From positions 1 through 64,000 of the forward strand of contig NZ_JACHIB010000003.1 of assembly GCF_014203015.1 (NCBI RefSeq): a stretch of DNA of 64,000 nt, written 5' to 3'. The stretch comes from Castellaniella defragrans. Lineage in GTDB: Bacteria > Pseudomonadota > Gammaproteobacteria > Burkholderiales > Burkholderiaceae_B. This document shows positions 32,613-40,342 of this stretch, in pieces. The notes under the pieces were generated by a model. The model saw nothing but the letters and a program-made list of their open reading frames with translations. It did not search any database and was not told the origin of the DNA. Position numbers and translations under genes: made by a program. The stretch's first letter is position 1, and every line of letters begins with the position of its first letter.

Positions 32613-33707
32613 TCACGCAGCCAGTCGTTCTTTGTTGCCTCCTGGAAGTTCGCCGGCGCAAACGGTCGCTTCGCGCTCGGGGTTGAGGGCCACCACGTCG
32701 ATGCGACGCCAGTTGCGGGTTTCTCCAGACCAGCGGCCCGGATTGCTTTGCCGCGCCCGAAGGTACAGCTCATGCCGAGCCTGCAGGATGTGGCGGTCAG
32801 TGCCGGCGTGGCGCTGCGCCGGCGTCACGTAGCCGATGCCGCTGTGGCGGTGCGCGTGGTTGTACCAACGCACGAACTCGGCCGCCCAGCCGCGAGCATG
32901 GTCCAGGTCGACGAAGCCGCCGGCAGGGAACTCGGGCCGGTACTTGGCGGTGCGAAACAGGCTCTCCACATACGGGTTGTCATTGCTCACGCGAGGGCGC
33001 GAATACGACGGGTCGATCCCCAGCCAGTGCAGCATCGCCAGCACGGTGGTTGCCTTGAAGGTCGAGCCGTTGTCGCCGTGCAGCACCGGCTTGGCCGCCA
33101 TCGCGTGGATGCCCTCGGCCAGCGCGGTGCGCTTGACCAGATGGGCCGCATGGTCGGCGTGATCCGTCGCATGCACCTCGAAGCCGACGATCTTGCGGCT
33201 GAACACGTCCAGGATCAGGTACAGGTAGAACCAGCGTCCCAGCACCTGCGCGGGCAGGTAGGTCAGGTCCCAGCACCACAGCTGCGCCGGGGCGGTGGCC
33301 ACGTGGGTGGTGGGTGGCCGGACCTTGCGCGGCGCCTTGGCGCGGCTGCGGTGCCGGTTTTGGCCGGCCTCGCGCAGCACGCGGCTGAAACTCGATTCGC
33401 TGGCCAGGTACACGCCCTCATCGGCCAGGGCAGGCACGATGCGCGCCGGCGGCATGTCGGCAAACCTCGGTTCGTTGGCCACCTCCAGCAGCCGCTGGCG
33501 CTCCTCGGGCGTCAGGGCATGGCCTGGGGTCCCACGCAGGGCCGTAGGCCTGCCGTCGCCGGTTTGCAGCCCATCCTGGGCCTTCCAGCGCTGAAGCGTC
33601 CGCACGCTGATGCCGGCGAACTCGCAGGCTGCGGCGAGCCGGGCGCCCTCGTGGTGCGCCTGCTCGATGTGTTGGGCCATGTTGCGGCGATCTTCCAGGC
33701 CGATCAT
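32613..33707 (-). CDS. IS3-family transposase OrfB (DDE)
   Basis: 364 residues. An N-terminal HTH (ARLAAACEFAGISVRTLQRW) is followed by an HTH_21-like segment and an rve integrase core: AQLWCWDLTYLPAQVLGRWF (first Asp), PVLHGDNGSTFKATTVLAML (second Asp) and SRPRVSNDNPYVESLFRTAK (Glu). The catalytic triad is therefore present. ATG at 33707 overlaps the orfA stop as ATGA, so OrfB is made by re-initiation, and a frameshifted OrfAB fusion is possible. Probably active. Confidence 0.85.
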   Translation of the reverse strand: MIGLEDRRNMAQHIEQAHHEGARLAAACEFAGISVRTLQRWKAQDGLQTGDGRPTALRGTPGHALTPEERQRLLEVANEPRFADMPPARIVPALADEGVYLASESSFSRVLREAGQNRHRSRAKAPRKVRPPTTHVATAPAQLWCWDLTYLPAQVLGRWFYLYLILDVFSRKIVGFEVHATDHADHAAHLVKRTALAEGIHAMAAKPVLHGDNGSTFKATTVLAMLHWLGIDPSYSRPRVSNDNPYVESLFRTAKYRPEFPAGGFVDLDHARGWAAEFVRWYNHAHRHSGIGYVTPAQRHAGTDRHILQARHELYLRARQSNPGRWSGETRNWRRIDVVALNPEREATVCAGELPGGNKERLAA

Positions 33708-34183
33708 TCGGCCTCGCCCTTTTCCCTGGGGAAGATCGCCTCGAGTTTTTTTGACAGCACCAGCAAGGCGGCCGCCTCGGCCAAGGCCTTTTCCTTGCGC
33801 TGCAGCTCGCGCTCGAGCTCCTTGATGCGGCGGCGGTCCTGCTTGGTCTGCTGCGCACTGGCGGGCTGCTCGTGCGGCTGCGCCAGGGCCTGGGTGGCGC
33901 TGCCTCGCCACTGCGCAAGCTGCTGCGCGTACACCCCGTTCTTGCGGCACCAGGCGCTGCGCGCCGTCTCGTCCATGGCTGCCGTCGTGATGACCGCCTC
34001 CAGCCGGGCCGCAGCCGTCCAGATGCGCTCGCGCGCCGGCTTGGCCAATGCCTCGGAGCGCCAGCGCTCCAGCGTGTCGGCGTTCACGCCGATCTCCCCT
34101 GCCACGGCTTCCACCGCGGCGCTTTCGGGCGGCAGCAGCCTGGCCACCGCGCGATCCTTGAATGCTTGTCCGTATCGAGCCAA
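33704..34183 (-). CDS. IS3-family OrfA
   Basis: About 159 residues: LARYGQAFKDRAVARLLPPE and then VAGEIGVNADTLERWRSEAL, a Tnp_1-type HTH, with a leucine/lysine/glutamate-rich coiled coil near the C-terminus (IKELERELQRKEKALAEAAA). The proposed start is TTG at 34183, since no ATG precedes the conserved region nearby and AGAGGA lies upstream. It ends in ATGA shared with orfB. It would bind IS ends and direct OrfB. Confidence 0.72.
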   Translation of the reverse strand: MARYGQAFKDRAVARLLPPESAAVEAVAGEIGVNADTLERWRSEALAKPARERIWTAAARLEAVITTAAMDETARSAWCRKNGVYAQQLAQWRGSATQALAQPHEQPASAQQTKQDRRRIKELERELQRKEKALAEAAALLVLSKKLEAIFPREKGEAE

Positions 34184-34372
34184 TTCGTCCTCTTCAACGC
34201 CCCCGTGCTTCAAAAATCGGTGGGAAGGCGAGGCTGTGGATTTGTGGACGATGCGCTTCGCGCACCGGCCAGCTTGCCGTGGACAACGCTGGTGCGTTGC
34301 CCACCGCGCAGGCCTTCGCCCACAAGCTCCACAGCCACCTACCACCAAGGTAAGAGTCTTGAAGTCAGAGAC

Positions 34373-34687
34373 TCAAGAATCTATCGGGGCGACAACTATT
34401 CTGACGCGGGGGGCCTTGGCAAAGTACGCCGCGGCCTTTTTTAGGATGTCGCGCTCCTCGGTCAGGCGCTTCACCTCGGCTTGCAGGCGCCTATTCTCCG
34501 CCGCCAGGGACGCATCGCCCTGCCGAACCACCGGCACCTTGCGATGCTCACGCACCCAGGCGTACATCGAGTCGATGCTGACTCCAAGCCGGGCCGACAC
34601 GTCGCGCACTGTCCGGCCATGCTCCAGCACCTGTCGGACTGCCTCGGTCTTGAACTCTTCCGTGTATCGCTTGCTGCTCATGCCCAC
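34373..34687 (-). pseudogene. IS3-family OrfA of a second element, 3' end cut
   Basis: MSSKRYTEEFKTEAVRQVLE with HTH VRDVSARLGVSIDSMYAWVR and a leucine-zipper region (AAENRRLQAEVKRLTEERDI). It is a complete OrfA until KKAAAYFAK, where homologues frameshift into OrfB. There the sequence passes into the end of the neighbouring IS3 element (APRVRIVVAPIDS). Its own orfB is absent. The start is probably the ATG encoding MSSK, two codons inside the ORF. Confidence 0.8.
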
Positions 34688-34744
34688 CTCCTTGATTGCC
34701 GTAATGTACGGCTTGGAGATGTCTAGAGAACCCGGGGCGATTCA
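34407..34744 (-). mobile_element. Left end of a second IS3-family element (orfA only)
   Basis: The terminus reading inward on the minus strand starts TGAATCGCCCCGGG at 34744, 57 bp upstream of orfA. The element is cut at about 34407 by the adjacent IS3 copy and its orfB is missing. The short gap at 34745-34884 that follows contains no recognisable gene. Confidence 0.55.
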
Positions 34745-34884
34745 CTCCTATTTGAATGCAACGCCAGAGGCCGCCGGGACACCAGCGCGGTGGACGTGGC
34801 GATACGGCGGGTTCCGGCAGAAAACGGGGGTATGAAGCGCCGCGTGTCACGGCCCCCCGTCTCTTGCTTGCCGGTCGGTCGGCC

Positions 34885-35454
34885 TCAACCGTTGATCGGG
34901 ATCGACCGCCCCTGCTTCGGCGCACTGGCTTCGCGTTTGTCGATCGTGATCGTGAGCACGCCATTCTTGAAAGCGGCCTTGATCGAGTCCTGATTGGCAT
35001 CACCGGGAAGGTTCAGGACGCGCTGAAAGCTGCCGTAGGCGCGTTCAATCCGATGGAAGCCACCCTCCTTCTTTTCCTGCTCCTGGCGCTTCTCGCCGCG
35101 CACCACCAGCACGTCGTTGTCGAGCGTGATCTGGATGTCCTTTTCCTCGACGCCTGGAACTTCCAAAGCAATCGTGTACTGCTTGTCGGTTTCCTGGATA
35201 TCCAAAGCCGGCTTCAGCATCCCGGGCAACTCAGACGGCCAGCGCGGCATGGCCAGCGTCGGAAAACCGAAGCCTCGAAAGGCGTCATCGAACAGGCGGT
35301 CGATCTCGCGATGCAACTGCATGATCGGACTGGCCGCGCTGCCGGCCACCGGCAGGCCACTGCGCTGTACGGGCAGTGACGCGGCGCTCTGCTGCTCTTC
35401 CTGCTCTTTCTTGAACCAATTCCAGGGAGCCCACTTCTTGAGATCGAAATCCAT
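34885..35454 (-). CDS. Small heat-shock protein, Hsp20/alpha-crystallin family
   Basis: A 189-residue holding chaperone. N-terminal region about 1-75 (FDLKKWAPWNWFKKEQEEQQ), alpha-crystallin domain about 80-175 (KPALDIQETDKQYTIALEVP, GVEEKDIQITLDNDVLVVRG, FKNGVLTITIDK) and a short C-terminal extension with SIPI, the I-x-I-like anchor motif. The ATG at 35454 has GGAGG upstream. The order HTH gene then sHsp20 is the head of the transmissible locus for protein quality control (TLPQC) found on ICEs and plasmids, but the clpG/clpK gene expected next is missing, replaced by IS3 debris. Confidence 0.9.
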   Translation of the reverse strand: MDFDLKKWAPWNWFKKEQEEQQSAASLPVQRSGLPVAGSAASPIMQLHREIDRLFDDAFRGFGFPTLAMPRWPSELPGMLKPALDIQETDKQYTIALEVPGVEEKDIQITLDNDVLVVRGEKRQEQEKKEGGFHRIERAYGSFQRVLNLPGDANQDSIKAAFKNGVLTITIDKREASAPKQGRSIPING

Positions 35455-35471
35455 GTCACACCTCCAGAAAA

Positions 35472-35489
35472 ATTGAAGAATCATTCAAT
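35472..35489. promoter_or_regulatory. Dyad upstream of the sHsp20 gene
   Basis: ATTGAA-GAATCA-TTCAAT is a perfect 6-bp dyad 18 bp upstream of the start codon. It lies in the leader, so it may be an operator for the HTH protein encoded just upstream or a weak RNA hairpin before the ribosome site. No sigma-32 promoter was confidently recognised. Confidence 0.35.
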
Positions 35490-35593
35490 CCGGCTGCCTG
35501 CTGCGACGGACATTGCGCACAGGCGGCACGGCATGCTCGGCGAATTTGCTATCCACGTTTGCGCACCACCTCCTTCTTGGCCCCAGGCTGCGA

Positions 35594-35764
35594 TTAAGTG
35601 TTGATCCACCGATCGATTTCGCTTTGACGAAACCGCCATGTCCCGCCCACCTTGAAAGCCGGAATCTCCCCCTGCGCGGCGAGGCGATAGAGCGTCCGCT
35701 TGCCGACCTTTAAATAGGCCGCCAACTCGTCGAGCGCGAAGACGTCTCGCTGGGCGGTTTTCAC
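35594..35764 (-). CDS. Excisionase-type helix-turn-helix protein of the TLPQC-like locus
   Basis: About 56 residues: FALDELAAYLKVGKRTLYRL, then AAQGEIPAFKVGGTWRFRQS and EIDRWINT. It is an HTH_17 domain like the protein at 28290-28490 (about two thirds identical by eye). In TLPQC loci the first ORF encodes such a DNA-binding protein, followed by sHsp20. GTG at 35764 (MKTAQRDVF) is proposed, and an upstream GTG is an alternative. It probably regulates the stress genes downstream. Confidence 0.78.
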   Translation of the reverse strand: MKTAQRDVFALDELAAYLKVGKRTLYRLAAQGEIPAFKVGGTWRFRQSEIDRWINT

Positions 35765-35878
35765 AGCCCACCGCACACTACCGTTAGTTCGCTGCTCAAT
35801 CGTTGCAGGTGCTTGGAAACAATTGCGATGTGGTGCCCTGGTGTGTAGATTTCAAGGGGACGCCACAAGTACTCTTGA

Positions 35879-36013
35879 TTAGCAATGTCCCTCAGCCCAC
35901 CTGATCATCTGCAACGGGCAAGCGCACGTACGCGCCGCTGCGATGATCAGGCGCGGGAGGGTGGTTTTAAGATCGAATCGGCGATTGAAGCAATAAGCCA
36001 CTTCGGCAGTCGT
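35879..36013 (-). pseudogene. IS1595-family transposase, C-terminal remnant
   Basis: About 44 codons ending at a TAA: EVAYCFNRRFDLKTTLPRLI then IAAARTC and MIRWAEGHC. The pattern YxFNRRFDL...LPRL...AE-HC is the usual tail of IS1595-family DDE transposases. No start or catalytic part remains. The 35765-35878 interval beside it holds no gene and may include the element's terminal repeat. Confidence 0.68.
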
Positions 36014-36045
36014 CGCTGCGGATCGCGTTCCGCGAATCGCTGCCG

Positions 36046-36231
36046 TCAGAGCCACTCGCCGAACTTTTCCACCTTGTCGTCGCCGGCCTGCGGTCGGTCA
36101 GGCAAGACCAAGTGCTCGTATCCCTGCCTGACGGCCTGGTCTCGGATCGCGTGCACCCGGGAAACGGCATCTACGAACTCCTGCTCGGTCAGCTTGTGAA
36201 TGCGATCTGGTGCCAGTAACTCGCGCAGCTC
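36046..36231 (-). pseudogene. Unrecognised ORF remnant
   Basis: An open frame of about 61 codons preceded by a stop (TAG) and without an ATG or GTG start: ELLAPDRIHKLTEQEFVDAV then SRVHAIRDQAVRQGYEHLVL and a charged end, EKFGEWL. It looks like real protein (helical, balanced composition) and could be the end of a defence or restriction gene, but no family was recognised. It sits between IS1595 debris and the lysR gene, so it is probably a fragment left by rearrangement. Confidence 0.3.
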
Positions 36232-36267
36232 AGACGACTACTCCTGAAGGCAACGACAGCAGAGCGG

Positions 36268-36298
36268 CCCGCTCGCGCCCGGTCAGTGCGCGAGCGGG
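36268..36298. terminator. Strong hairpin at the end of the lysR gene
   Basis: CCCGCTCGCGC and GCGCGAGCGGG form a perfect 11-bp stem around a 9-nt loop that contains the lysR stop codon. No U-tract follows. It may terminate the lysR transcript or insulate it from the IS debris beyond. Confidence 0.6.
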
Positions 36299-37197
36299 CG
36301 CGCCAGCGCCTCACGCCAGGCCAGCACCAGCGGCGACGGCGGACGGCCCTTCAGTTCCACGCGCCACAGGAGCCGGACCAGCTTGGGTGCGCCTGATAGC
36401 TTGAGGGCAGCCACTTCACGCAGCGCCAGCAGCTCGCGCACCACGCGCATCGGCAGCAGTGCCACCCCCAGGCCGGCCGCGACGGCGCGGGCGATGCCTT
36501 CGTTGCTGCCGATCTCTATGCATCGCTGTGGCCGGATCGCGAGTTCGTGCAGCAGCCGGTCGGCCACGTCGCGGGTGCCGGAGCCCGGCTCGCGCAGCAG
36601 CCAGATCTCGCTGCTCAGTGTGGCGGCGGTGAGGCGTCGGCTGCGCGCCAGCGGCGAGTGCACGCCAGCGACGACGCACAGCGGCTCCTCGCGCCACGTG
36701 TGCGCTGCAAGACGCGGGTCGTGCACATCGCCCTCGACCAGACCGATGTCGATGCGGCAGTCGAGCAGGGCCTCGCAGACCATCTGCGTGTTGCCCTGAA
36801 CCACTTGCACATCGACGGCTGGATGGCGATGCACAAAGTCCGCCAGCAGTTGGGGCAGCCAGTAGGCACCCACGGTGGTGCTGGCCCCCACCCGCAGGCG
36901 ACCGCGCTGCAGCCCCACGCGCGCCTGCACGTCTTCGATCGCGGCCCGCTCCAGCGCAAAGATGCCCCGTGCATGCTCGAACACCGCCGCACCGTCCGGC
37001 GTCAGTTGCACGCCCCGGGCGCTCTTGGGGCCGCCCGCGCCACGTTCGAGCAAGGGTAGGCCGATCTGGCATTCCAGCTCGCGCACGGCTTTGGAGACAG
37101 CGGGCTGGCTGATGAACAGGGCCTCGGCCGCGCGCGAGAAGCTTCGCAGCTCAGCCACAGTGAAGAACACGCGCAGCAGGTGAAGATTCAGTCGCAT
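36283..37197 (-). CDS. LysR-family regulator divergent from a YeiH-type exporter gene
   Basis: A 304-residue LTTR. The winged HTH is at about 1-60 (LHLLRVFFTVAELRSFSRAA and EALFISQPAVSKAVRELECQ) and the effector domain at about 90-300 (LRVGASTTVGAYWLPQLLAD, LREPGSGTRDVADRLLHELA). It resembles YeiE/CbbR-like LTTRs that stand next to yeiH genes. The effector is unknown, possibly sulfite- or anion-related. A dyad TAACTT-A-AAGTTA overlaps its start codon, which suggests autorepression and control of the divergent gene. Confidence 0.9.
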   Translation of the reverse strand: MRLNLHLLRVFFTVAELRSFSRAAEALFISQPAVSKAVRELECQIGLPLLERGAGGPKSARGVQLTPDGAAVFEHARGIFALERAAIEDVQARVGLQRGRLRVGASTTVGAYWLPQLLADFVHRHPAVDVQVVQGNTQMVCEALLDCRIDIGLVEGDVHDPRLAAHTWREEPLCVVAGVHSPLARSRRLTAATLSSEIWLLREPGSGTRDVADRLLHELAIRPQRCIEIGSNEGIARAVAAGLGVALLPMRVVRELLALREVAALKLSGAPKLVRLLWRVELKGRPPSPLVLAWREALARPLAH

Positions 37198-37223
37198 AAC
37201 TTAAAGTTACGTTTTCTTGAAAA
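37197..37223. promoter_or_regulatory. LTTR-type sites between lysR and the exporter gene
   Basis: TAACTT-A-AAGTTA (37197-37209, with the T-N11-A pattern of LysR boxes) and TTCTT-GAA-AAGAA (37211-37223) lie side by side at the start of lysR. Such a recognition plus activation site pair is typical for a divergently acting LTTR. The rest of the 131-bp gap contains GAAGGAG before the exporter start. Confidence 0.55.
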
Positions 37224-37328
37224 GAATGTATTGGACTCATGGTACCAGATGCAGGAAGCTGACGTGCATCGCGGCGCTCATAGCGGTCTCTAAGCGCCAG
37301 CCAACGTTTTCCGTGAAGGAGTCCGACC

Positions 37329-38375
37329 ATGTCCACCTCGTTGTCCGCCACGACCTCTGCGCCTCCGACCTGGAGGACGCGTGCCTGGTGGCAAGGCCTG
37401 GCGCTGGCGGGGCTACTTGCCGCCGCCGCCATGGTGGCGGCGCAGACGCCTTGGGCGGGGCGCTGGGGCCTGTCGGCGCTGACGCTGGCCATCGTGCTGG
37501 GCATCGTGGCCGGCAACACGTTCTTTCCGGCCATCGCCGCGCACACGGCTGCCGGGGTCGATTTCTCCAAGAACCGGCTGCTGCGCGCGGGCATCGTGCT
37601 GTACGGTTTTCGCATCACCTTCCAGCAGATCGGCGCCATCGGCTGGGCCGGCGTGGTGATCGATGCGCTGATGGTGGCGCTGACCTTTGTTCTCGCGCTG
37701 CAGCTGGGCACGCGCGTGTTCAAGCTGGACCGGCAGACCTCGATGCTGATCGGCGCGGGCAGCGCGATCTGCGGCGCCGCCGCCGTGATGGCCGCCGAGC
37801 CGGTGGTGCGCGCGCAGGCGCACAAGGTGTCGGTGGCCGTGGCCACGGTGGTCGTGTTCGGCACGCTGGCGATGTTCGCCTACCCGCTGCTGTACCCGTA
37901 CCTGCACCTGTCCGAGCAGGCCTATGGCGTGTACGCGGGCTCGACGATCCACGAGGTGGCGCAGGTGGTGGCCGCCGGGCGCAGCGTCAGCGAGCCGGCC
38001 GCCGCCACGGCCGTCATCGTCAAGATGCTGCGCGTGATGATGCTTGCGCCGTTCCTGCTGGCGCTGTCAAGGGCCGTCCGGGCCGACGGACAGGGTGGCG
38101 CGGCCCGCATCACCATTCCCTGGTTCGCGCTGGTGTTCATCGCCGCCGCCGGCGTGAATTCGCTGGGGTGGCTGCCGCCGCAATGGGTCGCGGCCCTGGT
38201 GCAGCTCGACACCGTGCTGCTGGCCATGGCGATGGCCGCGCTCGGGCTGCGTACCCACGTGGGAGCCATCCGCCAAGCGGGCCTTAAGCCCTTGCTGCTG
38301 GCGGCCACGCTGTTCGGTTTTCTGATGGTCGGCGGCTATGGTGTGAACCGGGCCGTCAGCCACTGGCTGGGGTGA
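37329..38375 (+). CDS. YeiH/UPF0324-family putative sulfate exporter
   Basis: A 348-residue inner-membrane protein with about 10 hydrophobic segments. Family signatures are VDFSKNRLLRAGIVLYGFRI, GAGSAICGAAAVMAAEPVVR and GVYAGSTIHEVAQVVAAGRS. Family members are annotated as putative sulfate exporters by association with sulfur genes, while transport has been shown only for few. Here the downstream sulfite-oxidase-type enzyme supports a role in moving sulfur oxyanions. GAAGGAG precedes the ATG. A divergent lysR probably controls it. Confidence 0.88.
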   Translation: MSTSLSATTSAPPTWRTRAWWQGLALAGLLAAAAMVAAQTPWAGRWGLSALTLAIVLGIVAGNTFFPAIAAHTAAGVDFSKNRLLRAGIVLYGFRITFQQIGAIGWAGVVIDALMVALTFVLALQLGTRVFKLDRQTSMLIGAGSAICGAAAVMAAEPVVRAQAHKVSVAVATVVVFGTLAMFAYPLLYPYLHLSEQAYGVYAGSTIHEVAQVVAAGRSVSEPAAATAVIVKMLRVMMLAPFLLALSRAVRADGQGGAARITIPWFALVFIAAAGVNSLGWLPPQWVAALVQLDTVLLAMAMAALGLRTHVGAIRQAGLKPLLLAATLFGFLMVGGYGVNRAVSHWLG

Positions 38376-38414
38376 AGCATGCCGCGATGAGGCGATGAGT
38401 TTTGCGCCCAGGCG

Positions 38415-38442
38415 GGAATAAACCGGCCGACGCTCCCGTATA
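38415..38442 (+). promoter_or_regulatory. ECF sigma-factor promoter
   Basis: GGAATA (38415-38420), 16 bp, then CGTATA (38437-38442): this fits the GGAAC-N16-CGTNTA-type consensus of ECF sigma factors. It is 50 bp before the NTF2-like gene, whose operon also encodes the ECF sigma factor at 38973. Autoregulation is therefore likely. No competing sigma-70 promoter is obvious in the 117-bp gap. Confidence 0.65.
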
Positions 38443-38492
38443 CCTCAATGTCAACCTCATTTCTTCCACCCACGTACTAAGGACTACCGATC

Positions 38493-38933
38493 ATGAAACG
38501 ACTCACCGCCACCGCCACCGCCACCGCTTTCGCTCTCGCGACCCTGTTCAGCAGCACGGCGTTCGCCGCGCCCGCCGACGATGCCAGGACGCACTTTCAG
38601 GCCATCGGCTCGGGCGACCTCGCCGTGCTGATGCGGGGCTACGCCGACAACGCCCAACTCACCTGGGTCGGTGGTCCGCTGGATGGCAGCTACGCGGGCG
38701 CTGACGCGATCCGCGGGGTCTGGGAGAAGTTCACCAAGTCGCAAGGGACTCTGAAGGTGTCGATCGACAAGGTGGAGGAATCGGCCAACCCCAAGGGCGC
38801 CACCGTGACGGCCAACGTGCAGTTCGAGGGCAAGCAGCCGATCAAGGTGCGCTACGTTCTGACCTATCGCGACGCCAAGATCGTCAACGAAACCTGGCAG
38901 ATCGATCCGAAACTGTCAGTGGCCAGTTACTGA
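38493..38933 (+). CDS. Exported NTF2-like protein
   Basis: A 146-residue protein. Signal peptide MKRLTATATATAFALATLFS with cleavage after AFA (about residue 26), then an NTF2/SnoaL-like cone: DARTHFQAIGSGDLAVLMRG, YADNAQLTWVGGPLDGSYAG, and the last strands (IKVRYVLTYRDAKIVNETWQ). Its ligand is unknown. It opens the operon controlled by the predicted ECF promoter, so it is probably a periplasmic effector of that stress response. Confidence 0.82.
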   Translation: MKRLTATATATAFALATLFSSTAFAAPADDARTHFQAIGSGDLAVLMRGYADNAQLTWVGGPLDGSYAGADAIRGVWEKFTKSQGTLKVSIDKVEESANPKGATVTANVQFEGKQPIKVRYVLTYRDAKIVNETWQIDPKLSVASY

Positions 38934-38972
38934 GCAGCCACGGGCGACGGCAGCGAACGGCGTCGGTGCGCG

Positions 38973-39500
38973 ATGAAGGCCCAGGACGTGGCGTTGACCG
39001 AGGCGGGCGCGCTGATGGTGGCGGCCCTGCCGCGCCTGCGGCGCTACGCTCGCGCGCTGGTCGGCGACCACGCCGCTGCCGACGATCTGGTGCAGGACGC
39101 TCTGGAGCGGGCCTGGGCGCGCATCGACAGTTGGCGGCCGGACGGCGACATGCGCGCTTGGCTGTTCAGCATTCTGCACAACCTGCATGTGGACCAGCGC
39201 CGCCGGCCCGCCGTGGTAGCCGTGCCGCTGGACGAAGAAGCGCTGGCGTCGCCGGTCAGGGCTTCACAGACCGACGGCCTCGAAATGAGAGATCTCGAAA
39301 TTGCACTGCGGCAGCTCCCGCCCGAGCAGCGCGAGGTGCTGCTGCTGGTGGCGCTGGAGGACATGAGCTACGACGAGATCGCGCGCACGCTCGGTGTGCC
39401 GCTGGGCACCGTGATGTCGCGGCTGTCGCGTGGCCGCGCGCGCCTGCGCGGCGTGATGGAGGGACGCATCCAACCCACGGCATTGAAGGTGGTGAAATGA
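38973..39500 (+). CDS. ECF-family RNA polymerase sigma factor
   Basis: A 175-residue sigma factor with region 2 (LRRYARALVGDHAAADDLVQ, then DALERAWARIDSWRPDGDMR and AWLFSILHNLHVDQRR) and region 4 (LRQLPPEQREVLLLVALEDM then SYDEIARTLGVPLGTVMSRL). No C-terminal extension. The ATG lies 39 bp after the NTF2-like gene. Its stop overlaps the anti-sigma start as ATGA, indicating coupled synthesis. It probably recognises the GGAATA-N16-CGTATA promoter upstream of its own operon. Confidence 0.95.
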   Translation: MKAQDVALTEAGALMVAALPRLRRYARALVGDHAAADDLVQDALERAWARIDSWRPDGDMRAWLFSILHNLHVDQRRRPAVVAVPLDEEALASPVRASQTDGLEMRDLEIALRQLPPEQREVLLLVALEDMSYDEIARTLGVPLGTVMSRLSRGRARLRGVMEGRIQPTALKVVK

Positions 39501-40339
39501 ACCCGTTGCCCATCACTGAAGCGGATCTGCATGCCTTTGTCGACGGCCTGTTGCCCGAATCCCGGCGCGCCGAGATCGAAACCTACCTGGCCGAGCGCCC
39601 GCAGGAGGCGCAGCGCTTGCAGGCCTACCGGCAAGACAAACAGGCGATCAAGGCGCTGTACGGCGCGGTGCTGGACGAAGCCGTCCCCGACACCTTGCTG
39701 CACGCGGCCCGGGCGCCGCGTACGCGCGCCGCTGCACGCCACGCGGGTGCACGCCTGCCGCGCTGGTCGCTCGAACGCGTGGCGGCAGGCTTTGCGTTGG
39801 TGTTCTTCGGCGCAGGCGCCGGCTGGGTGGGGCGCGGCGCATGGCAAACCGCGGAGATGCTCGCGCAGTCGTCCCGTGGGCCGGCGGTCATCGTCAACGC
39901 GGCGGCCGGCAGCCTGCCGCGGCAAGCGGCCATCGCGCACGTGGTCTACAGCCCCGACGTGCGGCGACCGGTGGAGATCGGCGCCGACCAGGAAGACCAG
40001 TTGGTCGCCTGGCTGTCCAAGCGCTTGGGCGCGAAGATCCGCCCCCCGAAGCTGGGTGCACTGGGCTACGAACTGATCGGCGGGCGCCTGTTGCCCGGAT
40101 CGAGCGGCCCGGTGGCGCAGTTCATGTACCACGACACCACGGGGCAGCGCCTGACGCTGTACGTCACGAACGAGCAAGCATCCAATCAGGATACCGGCTT
40201 CCGCTTCGCGCAGGAGGGGCCGGTCAATGTGTTCTATTGGATCGACGGCAAGTTCGGTTACGCCTTATCGGCCGGCATCGACAAAGGCGAGCTGGCGCGC
40301 ATCGCCACGGCCGTCTACGCCCAACTTCAACCGAGCTGA
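39497..40339 (+). CDS. Membrane anti-sigma factor (FecR/RseA-like organisation)
   Basis: A 280-residue protein. The N-terminal cytoplasmic domain (about 1-85: ITEADLHAFVDGLLPESRRA) is of the kind that binds an ECF sigma, without a clear HxxxCxxC zinc motif. One transmembrane helix (about 97-115, VAAGFALVFFGAGAGWVGRG) is followed by a periplasmic sensor domain of about 160 residues (QFMYHDTTGQRLTLYVTNEQ). It is the partner of the ECF sigma gene, which it overlaps by 4 bp. The signal is presumably envelope stress. Confidence 0.9.
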   Translation: MNPLPITEADLHAFVDGLLPESRRAEIETYLAERPQEAQRLQAYRQDKQAIKALYGAVLDEAVPDTLLHAARAPRTRAAARHAGARLPRWSLERVAAGFALVFFGAGAGWVGRGAWQTAEMLAQSSRGPAVIVNAAAGSLPRQAAIAHVVYSPDVRRPVEIGADQEDQLVAWLSKRLGAKIRPPKLGALGYELIGGRLLPGSSGPVAQFMYHDTTGQRLTLYVTNEQASNQDTGFRFAQEGPVNVFYWIDGKFGYALSAGIDKGELARIATAVYAQLQPS

Positions 40340-40342
40340 TCC

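Larger units (their letters stand above)
32590..34406 (-). mobile_element. IS3-family insertion sequence, apparently complete (about 1.8 kb)
   Basis: Imperfect 19-bp terminal repeats are visible: TGTCAAGGTAGTTGTCGCC at 32590-32608 and its counterpart at 34388-34406 (15 of 19 positions match in inverted orientation). Between them lie orfA and orfB on the minus strand. The two flanks belong to unrelated sequences (an ene-reductase gene and another IS3 orfA). A simple insertion would leave the same gene on both sides, so a deletion has occurred at one end. About 200 bp at the right end before orfA hold no clear gene. Confidence 0.7.

Noticed and set aside
32601..34835. 744-codon plus-strand frame over the IS3 element
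   Set aside because: Antisense to IS3 orfA and orfB, whose catalytic residues are clear. The plus-strand product is compositionally odd.
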